Assembly (NCBI RefSeq): GCF_001310275.1
Contig: NZ_LGYZ01000001.1
Coordinates: 1 to 64,000 of the forward strand
Length of the DNA stretch: 64,000 bases
From: Nocardia arizonensis
GTDB taxonomy: Bacteria > Actinomycetota > Actinomycetes > Mycobacteriales > Mycobacteriaceae
Reading direction: 5' to 3'
The stretch's first letter is position 1. The number at the start of each line of letters is the position of its first letter. Below, one piece after another: positions 10,231-19,895 of this stretch. The notes under the pieces are model-generated. The model was given only the letters and a program-made list of their open reading frames with translations. It did not search any database and was not told the origin of the DNA. The translations under genes and the position numbers were made by a program.

Positions 10231-12807
10231 GTGAAGGCCCTCCGTCGATTCACCGTCCGCGCCCATCTGCCCGATCGACTCGCGGCGCTGGGTGAACTGT
10301 CCACGAATCTGCGCTGGTCCTGGCATTGGCCGACCCAGGATCTTTTCCGCGATCTCGATACGGGGTTGTGGCAGGAGGTCGGCCACGACCCGGTGCGCAT
10401 GCTCGGGGAAGTGCCCGCCGCCCGGCTCGACGAGCTGGCCGCCGATCCCGACTACACGCGCCGGGTCGACGAGGCCGCCGCCGACCTGCGCGACTATCTG
10501 TCCGCGCCGGGCTGGTTCCAGCGCTCCGAACCGGATGTCGAAGGCATCGGGGGTATCGCGTACTTCTCGATGGAGTTCGGCGTCACGGAGGTACTGCCGA
10601 ACTACTCCGGCGGCCTCGGCATCCTCGCGGGCGACCATCTCAAGGCCGCATCGGATCTGGGGCTGCCGCTGATCGGCGTTGGGCTGCTGTACCGGTCGGG
10701 ATACTTCCGGCAGTCGCTGTCTGCCGATGGCTGGCAACTCGAGCACTATCCGGCCCTCGATCCCCAAGGGCTGCCGCTGCGGCTGCTCACCGCCGACGGC
10801 TCACCGGTGCTTGTGCACGTCGCCGTGCCCGATCAGCGGGTGCTGCGCGCCCGGGTGTGGATCGCGCAGGTCGGGCGCGTGCCCTTGCTGCTGCTGGATT
10901 CCGATATCGCCGAGAACGACCCGGAACTGCGCGCGGTCACCGACCGGCTCTACGGCGGCGACCAGGACCACCGGATCAAGCAGGAGATCCTGGCGGGTGT
11001 CGGCGGCGTGCGCGCGGTGCGCGCGTTCACCCGGGCCGAGGGGCTGCCCGATCCCGAGGTGTTCCACATGAACGAGGGCCACGCCGGATTCCTCGGCGTC
11101 GAGCGGATACGGGAATACGTCGCGGCGGGCGCCGATTTCGAGACCGGGCTGGCCGCGGTGCGCGCGGGCACCGTCTTCACCACGCATACGCCGGTGCCCG
11201 CCGGCATCGACCGCTTCCCCATGTCGCTGGTGCGCCGCTACTTCGGCGGCGCCAATGGCGAATCCGAATCCAGCCTGCTGCAAGGGCTTTCGGTGGACCG
11301 GATTCTGTCGCTCGGACGCGAGGCCGATCCAGCGGTGTTCAACATGGCGCATATGGGGCTGCGGCTCGCGCAGCGCGCCAACGGCGTGTCCAAGCTGCAC
11401 GGCGAGGTCAGCAGGTCCATGTTCGCGCCGCTGTGGCCCGGTTTCGATCCGGCCGAGGTGCCCATAAGTTCGGTCACCAACGGCGTGCACGCCCCCACCT
11501 GGGCCGCGCGCGAATGGGTCGACAAGGCGCGCGAGTACATCGGCACCGAACTGGTCGAGCAGGCGCGCGGCTGGGAACGGCTCGAGGAGGTGCCGCTGGG
11601 TGAACTGTGGTCCACCCGCAACACGCTGCGCGCCGGACTCGTCGCCGAGGTGCGCCGCCGGGTGCGCGCGTCCTGGCTCGAGCGCGGCGCGGCCGCCGCC
11701 GAACTCGGCTGGGTCGATGACATCTTCGACCCGACCGTGCTCACGGTGGGTTTCGCGCGCCGCGTGCCCACCTACAAGCGTCTGACCCTGATGCTGCGCG
11801 ATCCCGAGCGCCTGCGCTCCTTGCTGCTGAATCCGCAGCGTCCGATGCAGTTGGTGGTGGCGGGCAAGAGCCATCCGGCCGACGACGGCGGCAAGTCCCT
11901 CATCCAGCAGGTGGTGCGATTCGCCGACGATCCCGAGGTGCGCCACCGCATCGTCTTCCTGCCCGACTACGACATGTCGATGGCCCGCCACCTGTACTGG
12001 GGTTGCGATGTGTGGCTGAACAATCCGCTGCGACCGCTCGAGGCGTGCGGTACTTCCGGCATGAAGTCGGCGCTCAACGGCGGACTCAACCTGTCCATCC
12101 GCGACGGCTGGTGGGACGAGATGTACGACGGCGAGAACGGCTGGGCGATTCCGACCGCCGACGGCGTCTCCGACGAACACCGTCGCGACGATCTCGAGGC
12201 GGCGGCGCTCTACGAACTGTTCGAACGCACGGTCGCGCCCCGGTTCTACGACCGCGATGGCGACGATATGCCGGTGCGCTGGGTCGAGATGGTGCGCCAC
12301 ACCTTGCGGACGCTCGGCCCGAAGGTGCCCGCCTCTCGTATGGTTCGCGATTACGCGGTGGAGTACTACGCGCAAGCCGCGGCGGCCTATCGGCGCGTGG
12401 CCGCCGACGACTTCGCCGGGGCGCGCGCGGTCGCCGAATACCGGCGCCGGGTCGAGGCGGCGTGGCCCTCGGTACGGGTACTCCAAGTCGACAGCGCCGG
12501 CCTCCCCGACACCCCGGTCATCGGAGCCGAACTGTCACTGACGGCGCGGATCGATCTGGGCGGGCTGAGCGTGTCCGATGTCGCGGTGCAGGCCGTGCTG
12601 GGGCGGGTCTCGACCACCGACGACCTGTCCGACACCAGTGTCGTCCCCATGGAACACACCGGGTCGGACGCCGGTGCGGAGATCTTCGCGGTGCGCACAC
12701 CCGTGCCGCTGTCGGGGGCGGTCGGCTACACGGTCCGGGTACTTCCGCACGAGGATCTGCTCGCCTCGGACGCCGAACTGGGTCTGGTGGTCGCGCCGAG
12801 CGCCTGA
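10231..12807 (+). CDS. glgP: Alpha-glucan phosphorylase
   Basis: 858 aa from GTG at 10231, where the conserved opening [13 protein letters not shown] begins; an ATG at 10198 is 11 codons upstream. GlgP phosphorolyses alpha-1,4-glucan to glucose-1-phosphate using PLP. The protein has the long actinobacterial form: an N-terminal DUF3417-like segment, [34 protein letters not shown], the PTYKR motif, and the PLP/phosphate region [14 protein letters not shown]. Length matches the 863-aa M. tuberculosis enzyme. It is divergent from glgE-glgB, so glucan synthesis and breakdown genes are back to back. Confidence 0.95.
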   Translation: MKALRRFTVRAHLPDRLAALGELSTNLRWSWHWPTQDLFRDLDTGLWQEVGHDPVRMLGEVPAARLDELAADPDYTRRVDEAAADLRDYLSAPGWFQRSEPDVEGIGGIAYFSMEFGVTEVLPNYSGGLGILAGDHLKAASDLGLPLIGVGLLYRSGYFRQSLSADGWQLEHYPALDPQGLPLRLLTADGSPVLVHVAVPDQRVLRARVWIAQVGRVPLLLLDSDIAENDPELRAVTDRLYGGDQDHRIKQEILAGVGGVRAVRAFTRAEGLPDPEVFHMNEGHAGFLGVERIREYVAAGADFETGLAAVRAGTVFTTHTPVPAGIDRFPMSLVRRYFGGANGESESSLLQGLSVDRILSLGREADPAVFNMAHMGLRLAQRANGVSKLHGEVSRSMFAPLWPGFDPAEVPISSVTNGVHAPTWAAREWVDKAREYIGTELVEQARGWERLEEVPLGELWSTRNTLRAGLVAEVRRRVRASWLERGAAAAELGWVDDIFDPTVLTVGFARRVPTYKRLTLMLRDPERLRSLLLNPQRPMQLVVAGKSHPADDGGKSLIQQVVRFADDPEVRHRIVFLPDYDMSMARHLYWGCDVWLNNPLRPLEACGTSGMKSALNGGLNLSIRDGWWDEMYDGENGWAIPTADGVSDEHRRDDLEAAALYELFERTVAPRFYDRDGDDMPVRWVEMVRHTLRTLGPKVPASRMVRDYAVEYYAQAAAAYRRVAADDFAGARAVAEYRRRVEAAWPSVRVLQVDSAGLPDTPVIGAELSLTARIDLGGLSVSDVAVQAVLGRVSTTDDLSDTSVVPMEHTGSDAGAEIFAVRTPVPLSGAVGYTVRVLPHEDLLASDAELGLVVAPSA

Positions 12808-12854
12808 TTCCGTTCGACCCCGAGTGTCGGCTGCCGCGCCTGGCGGAGACCGGG

Positions 12855-13407
12855 TCACCCTGACCATGCTGTTCGTCGACTTCTTCGACCGCGGCGGCAC
12901 CTCATCGGTGTCGCCGATCGGGCCGGACTGCTCGACGAGGACGGCCGACTGCCGCGCGCGGCCAACGCCTTCGCCGCCGATTCGGTCGGCACGATTGTGG
13001 GCGCGGTCATCGGAACATCGACCACCACCGCTCCTAGGTCGAATCCACCGCGGGGCGCATCCGCGGGCGGGCGCACCGGTCTTACCGCGGTCTCGACCGC
13101 GACCTTCTGCTATCCGATCTTCGCCGTGGTCGCGGACTCCCCCCGAGGTGACCGCGCCCGCCCTCATCGTGGTCGGGTCCTCATGTCCCGCGCCCTCGGC
13201 GAAATCGACTGGAATCGAATGGAATACGCCATCCCCGCCTTCATCACGGTCGTCATGATGCCCCTGACCTACTCCATCGCCAACGGTCCGGCCATCAGCA
13301 TGCTGTTCTCTCCGATCGTCTTGGTGGCCAAGGGTGTGTCCCGGGAGGTCCACCCGCCCGGTGTGGGTGCTGTTGGTGGTATTCCTCGGCCTTGCTCTTC
13401 GTGAGGT
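12855..13407 (+). pseudogene. Decayed NCS2-family purine permease (AzgA-like), C-terminal half
   Basis: Pieces of one protein can be read by changing frame: LTMLFVDFFD; then GLLDEDGRLPRA and DSVGTIVGAVIGTSTTTA; then GGRTGLTAV; a shift to PEVTAPALIVVG; a shift back to GEIDWNRMEYAIPAFITVVM and PLTYSIANG; then REVHP and finally VWVLLVVFLGLAL in another frame. These are, in order, the conserved blocks of the second half of AzgA-type hypoxanthine/guanine permeases. At least four frame changes and loss of the first half make it non-functional. It marks the left edge of the segment inserted between glgP and dinG. Confidence 0.85.
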
Positions 13408-13633
13408 TCGGGCCGTGCGCCGAATCCGTTGTCCGCGTTCGGCTTGACGGGTCGTGCGCTCGTCTCGGATAGGGTGGGCGCGATCCGTGCACGTGCTCGC
13501 GTTCCGATCCGACCCATTGATCGTGTGGTCCGGTCCGATACGCTGAAACCACCACATGTGGAACCGATGGGGGATGCGGCGCGTCATAATCTGTGACTGG
13601 TTGCTCCAGGACTGGGAGAAAGGGCGAACGGCC

Positions 13634-14203
13634 GTGGTGGTGTCGAGGGGGATTGCGGGAGCGACGATAGTGGCCGGTATCGCGGTGACCTGCGTCGTTG
13701 CCGGGTGCGGCACGACGGTGGACGGGGCGCCTCGGACCGCGGGTCCTACTGTGCCAAGGGGGGACCGGAATGTGGTCTGGAATCCGTGCACGCAGTTGTC
13801 CGATGCGGCGCTGCGCGCCACACGGGTCGATCCCGCCACCAAGGATATGGTCAGCGATGCGCCGACCGGAGCTACATCGGCCCGCCTGTGTAACTGGACT
13901 TCGATCGAGGGGCCGTATCAAGTCGGGGTGGCGGCGACTGTTTACACCCCGGATGAAGCGCGACAGAACTCCAAACTGACGGTGGTGCGCGAGGAACGCA
14001 TCGGTTCGAGGTCGGGATTCGTCCATACAAACACCGCCGACAGCGACAAGATCCGGTGCTACGTCAATATTCCGTCGCCCGAGGGCTCCTACGAGATTTC
14101 AGTCGGCTGGTATTACAGCGAACGCGCCAAGATGCCGGAAGCGCCGCCCTGTGGTCTGGCTGTCACACACGCGAAGGATCTCGAGCCGTATCTACCGAAG
14201 TAG
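13634..14203 (+). CDS. DUF3558-like lipoprotein
   Basis: 189 aa from GTG at 13634, preceded at suitable spacing by GGAGAAAGG; an ATG at 13556 would add 26 residues before the signal. The signal peptide ends in the lipobox VAGC, so the mature protein should be membrane-anchored outside the cell. The mature part has WNPC near its start, LCNW in the middle and PPCG near the end, the paired-cysteine pattern of DUF3558 lipoproteins. Such lipoproteins commonly sit beside EspG-type type VII secretion genes, as here. Function unknown. Confidence 0.8.
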   Translation: MVVSRGIAGATIVAGIAVTCVVAGCGTTVDGAPRTAGPTVPRGDRNVVWNPCTQLSDAALRATRVDPATKDMVSDAPTGATSARLCNWTSIEGPYQVGVAATVYTPDEARQNSKLTVVREERIGSRSGFVHTNTADSDKIRCYVNIPSPEGSYEISVGWYYSERAKMPEAPPCGLAVTHAKDLEPYLPK

Positions 14204-14273
14204 GTCGCCCGGGTGGGCGCCGCGTGCCAATTGGCCATCAGGTGTTGCTTGTTCGCGAGGGAGGAGGCACAAG

Positions 14274-14663
14274 GTGAGCGAGCAGATACAGAACCTTGTG
14301 ACGCAATGGAACGGCCTGAAGACAGAGGCCGAATCCGGGCAACTGAGAATGGATCCCGAGGTCTGCAATGCGCTCAAGGGGCACGCCGATCAGATGAAGA
14401 TTCAGCTGAACCGGATGCTGTTCGCGGTGGGCCAGCTAAGTGAGCTCAGCGGGTTCGGCGCGCTGCGGACAGCCAAGATAATGCAGCAGAAATTCGAGAA
14501 CAAGGCCGACACGGGGGATGCGTCGGCGGCAGAGCGGCTGAAACAGAGCATCGAGGTGCTGACCTTGATGGCGGAGACCTACGAGAAAGCAGTTCGCACG
14601 ATCGAGGAGACCGACCAGTCGAATTCGCAAAAGCTGGCTGACGTCGACACGGGGGGGAAGTAA
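14274..14663 (+). CDS. EspC-like small helical protein of a type VII secretion locus
   Basis: 129 aa from GTG at 14274, with AGGAGG about 8 nt upstream. It is all-helical, has no signal peptide or membrane segment, and its C-terminal helix contains YEKAVRTIEETDQSN, like the end of ESX EspC-type proteins. No WxG turn is seen. It lies 3 bp upstream of a PPE-like partner and two genes before espG, so it is probably the short partner of a secreted heterodimer. Assignment to EspC family rather than another helical ESX partner is inferred from pattern and context. Confidence 0.65.
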   Translation: MSEQIQNLVTQWNGLKTEAESGQLRMDPEVCNALKGHADQMKIQLNRMLFAVGQLSELSGFGALRTAKIMQQKFENKADTGDASAAERLKQSIEVLTLMAETYEKAVRTIEETDQSNSQKLADVDTGGK

Positions 14664-14666
14664 GCG

Positions 14667-16031
14667 ATGGTCTCGTTCTCGGAATGGGCGAACGTCTACA
14701 ACGCGCCGATGAATGTCGTGAAGACGATTACCGGGTCGCGTGAGGAGGCGTGGGACAACAAGACCGGTGATCAGCAGCGTGCCGACCAGGAGAATCGGAC
14801 TTGGAATGAGGACCGGGCGATCGTCGGCGGTGAGTACGACAGTCTGTTGGCGGAGTCCGGCGCGGGTACCGATCCCAGGGTGCTCAACTTCGACGACTCC
14901 TTCCAGACTATGAGCCATCAGGAGATCTACGACGCGCTGAGCGGCGTCGAGCCCAATGCCGTCAACTTCGCCGCGAACGGTTGGCGCGATCTCGCACGCG
15001 AATCCCGGACCGCAGTGGATGAATTCTCCAAGTCGGTGGAGCAATCCATCACCGATCTGTGGAATGGCGAATCCGGCAGCAAGGCCATCGAGGCGACCCG
15101 TGCCTTCGTGGCCTCGTTCACCAGCCTGGCGGCGGGCTTCCAATTGGTCGGTCACAGTCTCGATCTCATGGAAGGCCACCTCGCGCAGGCCAAGGGTTCG
15201 GTGGGCAAGCCCGATGACTACACCTTGGGCGACAAGGTCATCGACGCCGTGCCGCTCCAGAACATCGTCAAGGGACCGACGTACCGGGCTCAGGAGGCCG
15301 AGGAGCAGGCCCGGTATGTCATGACGACCTACTACCAGCCGGGTGTGCAGGACGTCGACGGCCGCACGCCCACCTTCGCCGTACCGTCCAGCAAGACCGA
15401 CGACAACGGCACGGGCGGGCCGAGTCTGCCCGGTGGGTCGCAAGGTCCGTCGGGGACGGGATCGCCGACCACTTCGCGGCCGGACAACGACCCCGCGACG
15501 AACGATCCGCAGCAGTCCGACAATTCCCGGACCACCGATCCTGAGTCGACCACAGACCCGGAGTCGACAACGCCGCAGAGCACGGATACGACCACCACAC
15601 CGCAGAGTTCGAATTCGAATCAGGGTTCGGGTACGCCGAATTCGGCGAATACCAATACTCCGACGACACCGCAGTCGGCGACGCCGACGGTGCCGGGTTC
15701 GAACTCCAAGAGCAAGACGCCCTCGACGGGGTCGACGCCCAAGGGGAGTTCGGGGTCGTCGGGGTCCTCGTCGGGTACGCCGGGTGCGGGCAAGAGCGTT
15801 GCGGGTTCGGGTGCGCCGACCGCGGGCGCCGTTGGCACGACCGCCGCCGCGAGCCGAGGTGCGACCGGTCGAGCGGGCATGTCGGGTATGGGCGGCATGG
15901 GAGGTGGCCGTGGCAAGGGCGAGGACGACGACGAGCATTCGACACCGGATTATCTGGTCTACGACCGTGGCGACGAATTGCTCGGAACGCAGCCGCCCGC
16001 GCTTCCGCCCGGTGGGGTCATCGGTGGCTGA
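14667..16031 (+). CDS. PPE/WXG100-like type VII secretion substrate with low-complexity tail
   Basis: 454 aa, ATG start. Residues 1-225 are helical, with a WNG (W132-x-G134) turn between helices that matches the WXG element of PPE/ESX proteins. Residues about 235-400 are Ser/Thr/Pro/Gly-rich and unstructured, like a secreted or wall-spanning linker. A Met/Gly-rich stretch follows, then an acidic end with TPDYLVYDRGDELLG and PPGGVIGG, resembling conserved tails of actinobacterial type VII substrates; YDRGD fits the YxxxD/E pattern. It lies 3 bp after the EspC-like gene and upstream of espG, which would chaperone it. No ESX membrane core genes are in the window, so secretion would depend on a system elsewhere. 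Confidence 0.75.
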   Translation: MVSFSEWANVYNAPMNVVKTITGSREEAWDNKTGDQQRADQENRTWNEDRAIVGGEYDSLLAESGAGTDPRVLNFDDSFQTMSHQEIYDALSGVEPNAVNFAANGWRDLARESRTAVDEFSKSVEQSITDLWNGESGSKAIEATRAFVASFTSLAAGFQLVGHSLDLMEGHLAQAKGSVGKPDDYTLGDKVIDAVPLQNIVKGPTYRAQEAEEQARYVMTTYYQPGVQDVDGRTPTFAVPSSKTDDNGTGGPSLPGGSQGPSGTGSPTTSRPDNDPATNDPQQSDNSRTTDPESTTDPESTTPQSTDTTTTPQSSNSNQGSGTPNSANTNTPTTPQSATPTVPGSNSKSKTPSTGSTPKGSSGSSGSSSGTPGAGKSVAGSGAPTAGAVGTTAAASRGATGRAGMSGMGGMGGGRGKGEDDDEHSTPDYLVYDRGDELLGTQPPALPPGGVIGG

Positions 16032-16066
16032 CGCGCGGTCCGCGGGTACGGAACGGTGGACGGCGG

Positions 16067-16837
16067 ATGTCGCGGGTGAGTGAGCGGCGGTGGCATCTGA
16101 GCGGTCTGATGTTCCAGATCGCGGTGGAGGGGTTCGGGCGGGATCGGCTGCCGTACCCCATCCGCTATATCGCCGACGAGACACCGGTGCGGACCGCGGA
16201 GGATTACGAGCGGCTGCGGGAGCGAACCGCGCGTGAGATGGCGGGATTCGCCGACCGGGCGCTGTTCGACGCGTTGACGGTGCTGTTGGAGCCGCGGGTC
16301 CGCGTCGAGGTGCACGGGTTCTACGGGCCCGAATTCGAGAAGGTCGTCCGGGTGCACGCGGGCATCGTCGGTGCGGTGGCCACGGTGGCCGTTCAAATGG
16401 CGGGGCCCACACAGGAATACGGACGCGATGTCATTCTCGTCGGTATGCCCGCGGCGGAGGTGGCGGCCCGGGTCGTATCGGCGCTGCCGCAATGCGCGCC
16501 GGGGCGGATTCTGCCGGTGACCGGCCGTCGGTCCGAGATGGAGCGTGCCGCCTACGGCGGTGATCCGTATCTCGAGTCGATCGACAGGATCGTGCGCCGG
16601 CCGCGTTCGGGGTTGGGGGAGATCAATGTCTTCCGCGGCGGCGCCGTCGACAGCAGGCCGACCGCCGATGGCCGGGGTTTCCACTGGATGGACTATCTGC
16701 CGGTCGACGGCCGCTATCTGCTGCACAATCACGACAGCGACGAGTTCACCCTGGCCCCCGGGCCGCGCGAGGAGGTCAGGGACAGGCTCGCGGAGCTGAT
16801 CGCTTCGGCCCGTCGCGCGTCCGCGGGGATCCGGTAG
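16067..16837 (+). CDS. EspG-family type VII secretion chaperone
   Basis: 256 aa from ATG at 16067; GTG at 16076 is possible. EspG proteins bind the tip of PPE partners in the cytoplasm and keep them soluble for ESX export. The family's opening pattern is present (RWHLSGLMFQIAVE, then GRDRLPYPI), followed by an alternating beta/alpha body and no signal peptide. Length is normal (about 250-300). It is the third gene of the locus, 35 bp after the PPE-like gene, which it probably serves. Confidence 0.85.
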   Translation: MSRVSERRWHLSGLMFQIAVEGFGRDRLPYPIRYIADETPVRTAEDYERLRERTAREMAGFADRALFDALTVLLEPRVRVEVHGFYGPEFEKVVRVHAGIVGAVATVAVQMAGPTQEYGRDVILVGMPAAEVAARVVSALPQCAPGRILPVTGRRSEMERAAYGGDPYLESIDRIVRRPRSGLGEINVFRGGAVDSRPTADGRGFHWMDYLPVDGRYLLHNHDSDEFTLAPGPREEVRDRLAELIASARRASAGIR

Positions 16838-16859
16838 CGGTGCCTACCCCGCGGAGACG

Positions 16860-16879
16860 GCCGCCTCCGCGAGGGCGGC
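16860..16879. terminator. Weak hairpin between espG and the methyltransferase gene
   Basis: GCCGCC at 16860-16865 pairs with GGCGGC at 16874-16879 across an 8-nt loop in the 49 bp between convergent genes. Short, so only a tentative terminator. Confidence 0.4.
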
Positions 16880-16886
16880 GTGCGGA

Positions 16887-17597
16887 TCAGCGGTCCGCGG
16901 GCGCGTGCAGGACCAGGATGGAGGTGGCGCCGGGGTGGAATTCGTAGTCGACATCGCGGATATCGGTGCGAATTCCCTTGTCGTGCAGTTCGGTGCGCAA
17001 CTGCGCGACCAGGTCGTCCTGCGGTACGCCTCGATGGTCGACCAGCGGGTAGAGCCGGGTCTCGCGGCGCGAGACCCGTGACAGTTCCAGCAGCGCCATC
17101 AGGTGGAATCGCGCGTCGAGGCGGTCGGCGTAGGAGAACAGCAGATGAGAACTGAGCACCAGGTCGAAACTGTCGTCGGGGAAGGGCAGTGACGGCAGCG
17201 CCGCGGCGACATAGTGCCCCGGGTGCGCGGTGATATCCGTGCCGAATCGGGTGGCGGCGGCGTCGCGGATGCGTCGGTGCTCCTCGGGCGAGCCGTACCA
17301 GTCCCACCGGCGGCGGTCGTAATGTGTGCGGGCCCACATATTTCCGCGTTCCGCCTCGGCCAGGGCGAGCGCGCGCAGTTCGCTCGCGGGTCGGGCGTAG
17401 ATCGGGTCGATCGCGGTCACGTGTGCTCCGAGTTCACTGGCCTCCGCGGTGAAACTCGCTGCGCCGCCTGGACAGTCCAGAACGCTGCGGTCGCGCAGTT
17501 CGGCGTCGGTGAGGGCGAAGATCGCTCGATACTCGGCCAAAGATCTTGCACTGATCAGGAATTCACCGAGTGCGTCGGTGTCGGTCGGGTGCGTCAT
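16887..17597 (-). CDS. Class I SAM-dependent methyltransferase
   Basis: 236 aa, ATG start. Motif I reads VLDCPGGAASF (a variant of the usual DxGxG loop), followed by acidic motif II (VTAIDP) and DDSFDLVLSSHLLF as motif IV/post-I. Class I methyltransferase fold over residues about 35-230. The substrate cannot be told from sequence. It lies between the type VII locus and dinG, convergent with espG, and belongs to the inserted segment rather than the conserved block. Confidence 0.8.
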   Translation of the reverse strand: MTHPTDTDALGEFLISARSLAEYRAIFALTDAELRDRSVLDCPGGAASFTAEASELGAHVTAIDPIYARPASELRALALAEAERGNMWARTHYDRRRWDWYGSPEEHRRIRDAAATRFGTDITAHPGHYVAAALPSLPFPDDSFDLVLSSHLLFSYADRLDARFHLMALLELSRVSRRETRLYPLVDHRGVPQDDLVAQLRTELHDKGIRTDIRDVDYEFHPGATSILVLHAPADR

Positions 17598-17659
17598 CCG
17601 GAAACGGTCTCACGGGACGCCTGAGTGCGAAAGTGAGAATGCGACCCGCGCGGCGGTGA

Positions 17660-17722
17660 CGCCCCGCGCGGGATGCGGGCGCGGGATGCGGGCGCGGGAT
17701 GCGGGCGCGGGGCGCGGGCGCG
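17660..17722. repeat. 13-bp direct repeat, about four copies
   Basis: The unit GGGATGCGGGCGC recurs with period 13 (the ATG core at 17673, 17686 and 17699), followed by a degenerate fourth copy lacking the AT. It lies in the gap between the methyltransferase start (17597) and the dinG end (17802). A simple sequence tract; no function visible. Confidence 0.8.
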
Positions 17723-17801
17723 ACCGCCGTGGGAATCGGTGTACGGAATCGAATTCGCTTTCCGGGGCGCATCGATCCGGTCGCTGTCGGCCGTGTCACG
17801 A

Positions 17802-19871
17802 CTACCGGCCGACGAGCCTCCGCAATGCCTTGGTGACGACTTCCCGATCGGAGGTCTCCCAGTACGGCGGCAGCGACGCCCGCAGGTATCCGCCGTAGCG
17901 GGCGGTCGCGAGCCGGGAATCGAGGATGGCGACCACGCCGCGATCGTCCACGCTGCGCAGCAGCCGACCTGTGCCCTGGGCCAGCAGCAGCGCGGCGTGG
18001 TTGGCCGCGACCGCGAGAAAGCCGTTGCCGCCGCGCGATTCCACCGCACGCTGCCGCGCGGCGAGCAGCGGATCGTCGGGGCGCGGGAACGGGATGCGGT
18101 CGAGGATCACCAGACTCAGCGACGGACCCGGCACGTCGACGCCCTGCCACAGCGACAGCGTGCCGAACAGCGAGGTCGCCTCGTCCTCGGCGAATTTGCG
18201 GACCAGCGCGCCGGTGGCGTCGTCGCCCTGGCACAGGATCGGGGTGCCGATCCGATCGCGCAACGCCTCGGTGGCCGCCTTGGCGGCGCGCATGGAGGAG
18301 AACAGACCGAGCGTGCGGCCGCCCGCGGCGTCGATGAGCCGTTCGATCTCGTCCAGGTACGCGGGGGACAGGCCGTCGCGCCCGGGTGCGGGCAGATGTC
18401 GGGCGACGTAGAGGATGCCCGATTTGGCGTGGTCGAACGGGGAACCGACATCCAGCGAACTCCAGCGGATGGTCTCGGTGTCCGCGGGCGCCTGCGCGCC
18501 GTTGGCGGTGCCGGTATCGGGCCGGTTCGCCGTCTGCGCGGGCAGGCCCCAGGTGATCGCCAGACCGTCGAACGAGCCGCCGATCTGGAGGGTGGCCGAG
18601 GTGAGGACCACGGTCGAGACCCCGAACAGTCGGGTGCGCAGCAATCCGCCGACCGAAAGCGGCGCCATGCGAAGGGTTTTGCGCGCGACACCGCGTACCT
18701 CGTCGGCGGACAACCAGATCACGTCGCGGCGGGCGGCCGGATCGGATTCCTCGAAGGCGGTGAGCGCCCGCACCGCGCTGTCGTGCACGTCGTCGATGGC
18801 GGACAGGGCCAGGGTGCGCGCCGCGGCGGTGTCGGGATCGCCCTGCGCACTGGAACTTCCGGGCGGATTGAGCGCCGTGCGGACATTCCAGGCCGCGTCG
18901 CGGACCAGCGCCAGCACCGGCGCGACCCCGTCCGGCATGGTGTCCCAGCGGGCCGCGGGCAGTTCGTCGAGGATCGCGTGCCACGCCTCGGCGGCCTCCT
19001 CGAGCCGGTCGACCTCCTGTTCGTCGACGAGATCGGCACAGCGGCGCGCGGCGGCGCTGATGGCGGTGGGCGCGATCTCCGCGGTGGCGACGCCGGTGAC
19101 GCGGTCGACGAGTTCGTGCGCCTCGTCGATGATGACCACATCGTGTTCGGGCAGCACCTGGATGCCGCTGATGGCGTCGATGGCCAGCAGCGCGTGATTG
19201 GTGACCACCACGTCGGCCTGTGCCGATTCGGTGCGCGCCCGCTCGGCGAAGCAGTCCTGGCCGAATGGACAGCGCGATTTGCCCAGGCATTCGCGCGAGG
19301 ACACGCTGACCTGCCGCCAGGCCCGATCGCTCACCCCGGGCGCGAGTTCGTCGCGATCGCCGGTCTCGGTGTCGGAAGCCCAGTCGTTGAGGCGCTGGAC
19401 CTCCCGGCCGAGGCGCGAGATGGCGAACGCGTCGAACAGTTCGGCTTCGGCCGGCTCGTCCGGCAGTGCGCTGTTGATCTTGTTCAGGCACAGGTAGTTG
19501 TTGCGGCCCTTGAGGATCGCGAATTTCACCGTGCGGCCGAGTGGTGTGCTCAGCGCGTCGGCCAGTCGGGGCAGATCGCGATCGACCAGCTGGCGTTGCA
19601 GGGCGATCGTCGCGGTGGAGACCACGACCGTGCGGCCGGTGCGCACCGCGTGCCGCACGCTCGGCACGAGATAGGCCAGCGACTTGCCGGTGCCGGTGCC
19701 CGCCTGCACGGCCAGATGCTCCTTGGTGTCGATGGCGTGATCGACCGCCGCGGCCATCGTGATCTGCCCGCCGCGTTCCTTCCCGCCGAGGGCGTTGACG
19801 GCGGTGGACAGAAGCTCCGGGACGGGCGGCAGTTCGGGCACGGGAGTGAGCCTACTGCGCCGCACCGACAC
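17802..19871 (-). CDS. dinG: DinG-family ATP-dependent DNA helicase
   Basis: 689 aa. Superfamily 2 XPD/DinG-type 5'-3' helicase. Walker A GTGTGKS is at residues 58-64; the iron-sulfur cysteines are visible in NYLCLNK and in RECLGKSRCPFGQDCF; Walker B is IIDEAH; motif VI is QGTGRLLRS. Length matches actinobacterial DinG (Rv1329c, about 660). In M. tuberculosis it lies directly after glgP and before pncB; here about 5 kb of extra DNA lies upstream and pncA lies downstream. The nuclease domain found in some Firmicutes DinG proteins is absent. Confidence 0.95.
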   Translation of the reverse strand: MSVRRSRLTPVPELPPVPELLSTAVNALGGKERGGQITMAAAVDHAIDTKEHLAVQAGTGTGKSLAYLVPSVRHAVRTGRTVVVSTATIALQRQLVDRDLPRLADALSTPLGRTVKFAILKGRNNYLCLNKINSALPDEPAEAELFDAFAISRLGREVQRLNDWASDTETGDRDELAPGVSDRAWRQVSVSSRECLGKSRCPFGQDCFAERARTESAQADVVVTNHALLAIDAISGIQVLPEHDVVIIDEAHELVDRVTGVATAEIAPTAISAAARRCADLVDEQEVDRLEEAAEAWHAILDELPAARWDTMPDGVAPVLALVRDAAWNVRTALNPPGSSSAQGDPDTAAARTLALSAIDDVHDSAVRALTAFEESDPAARRDVIWLSADEVRGVARKTLRMAPLSVGGLLRTRLFGVSTVVLTSATLQIGGSFDGLAITWGLPAQTANRPDTGTANGAQAPADTETIRWSSLDVGSPFDHAKSGILYVARHLPAPGRDGLSPAYLDEIERLIDAAGGRTLGLFSSMRAAKAATEALRDRIGTPILCQGDDATGALVRKFAEDEATSLFGTLSLWQGVDVPGPSLSLVILDRIPFPRPDDPLLAARQRAVESRGGNGFLAVAANHAALLLAQGTGRLLRSVDDRGVVAILDSRLATARYGGYLRASLPPYWETSDREVVTKALRRLVGR

Positions 19872-19895
19872 CCGGGATCGACGCCGTGCGCCGCG

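Noticed and set aside
10801..12486. A 561-codon minus-strand frame over glgP
   Set aside because: Antisense shadow with low-complexity composition; glgP is confirmed by motifs.
13634..16837. A complete ESX secretion system
   Set aside because: Only substrate, chaperone and lipoprotein genes are present; no EccB, EccC, EccD, EccE or MycP genes are in the window.
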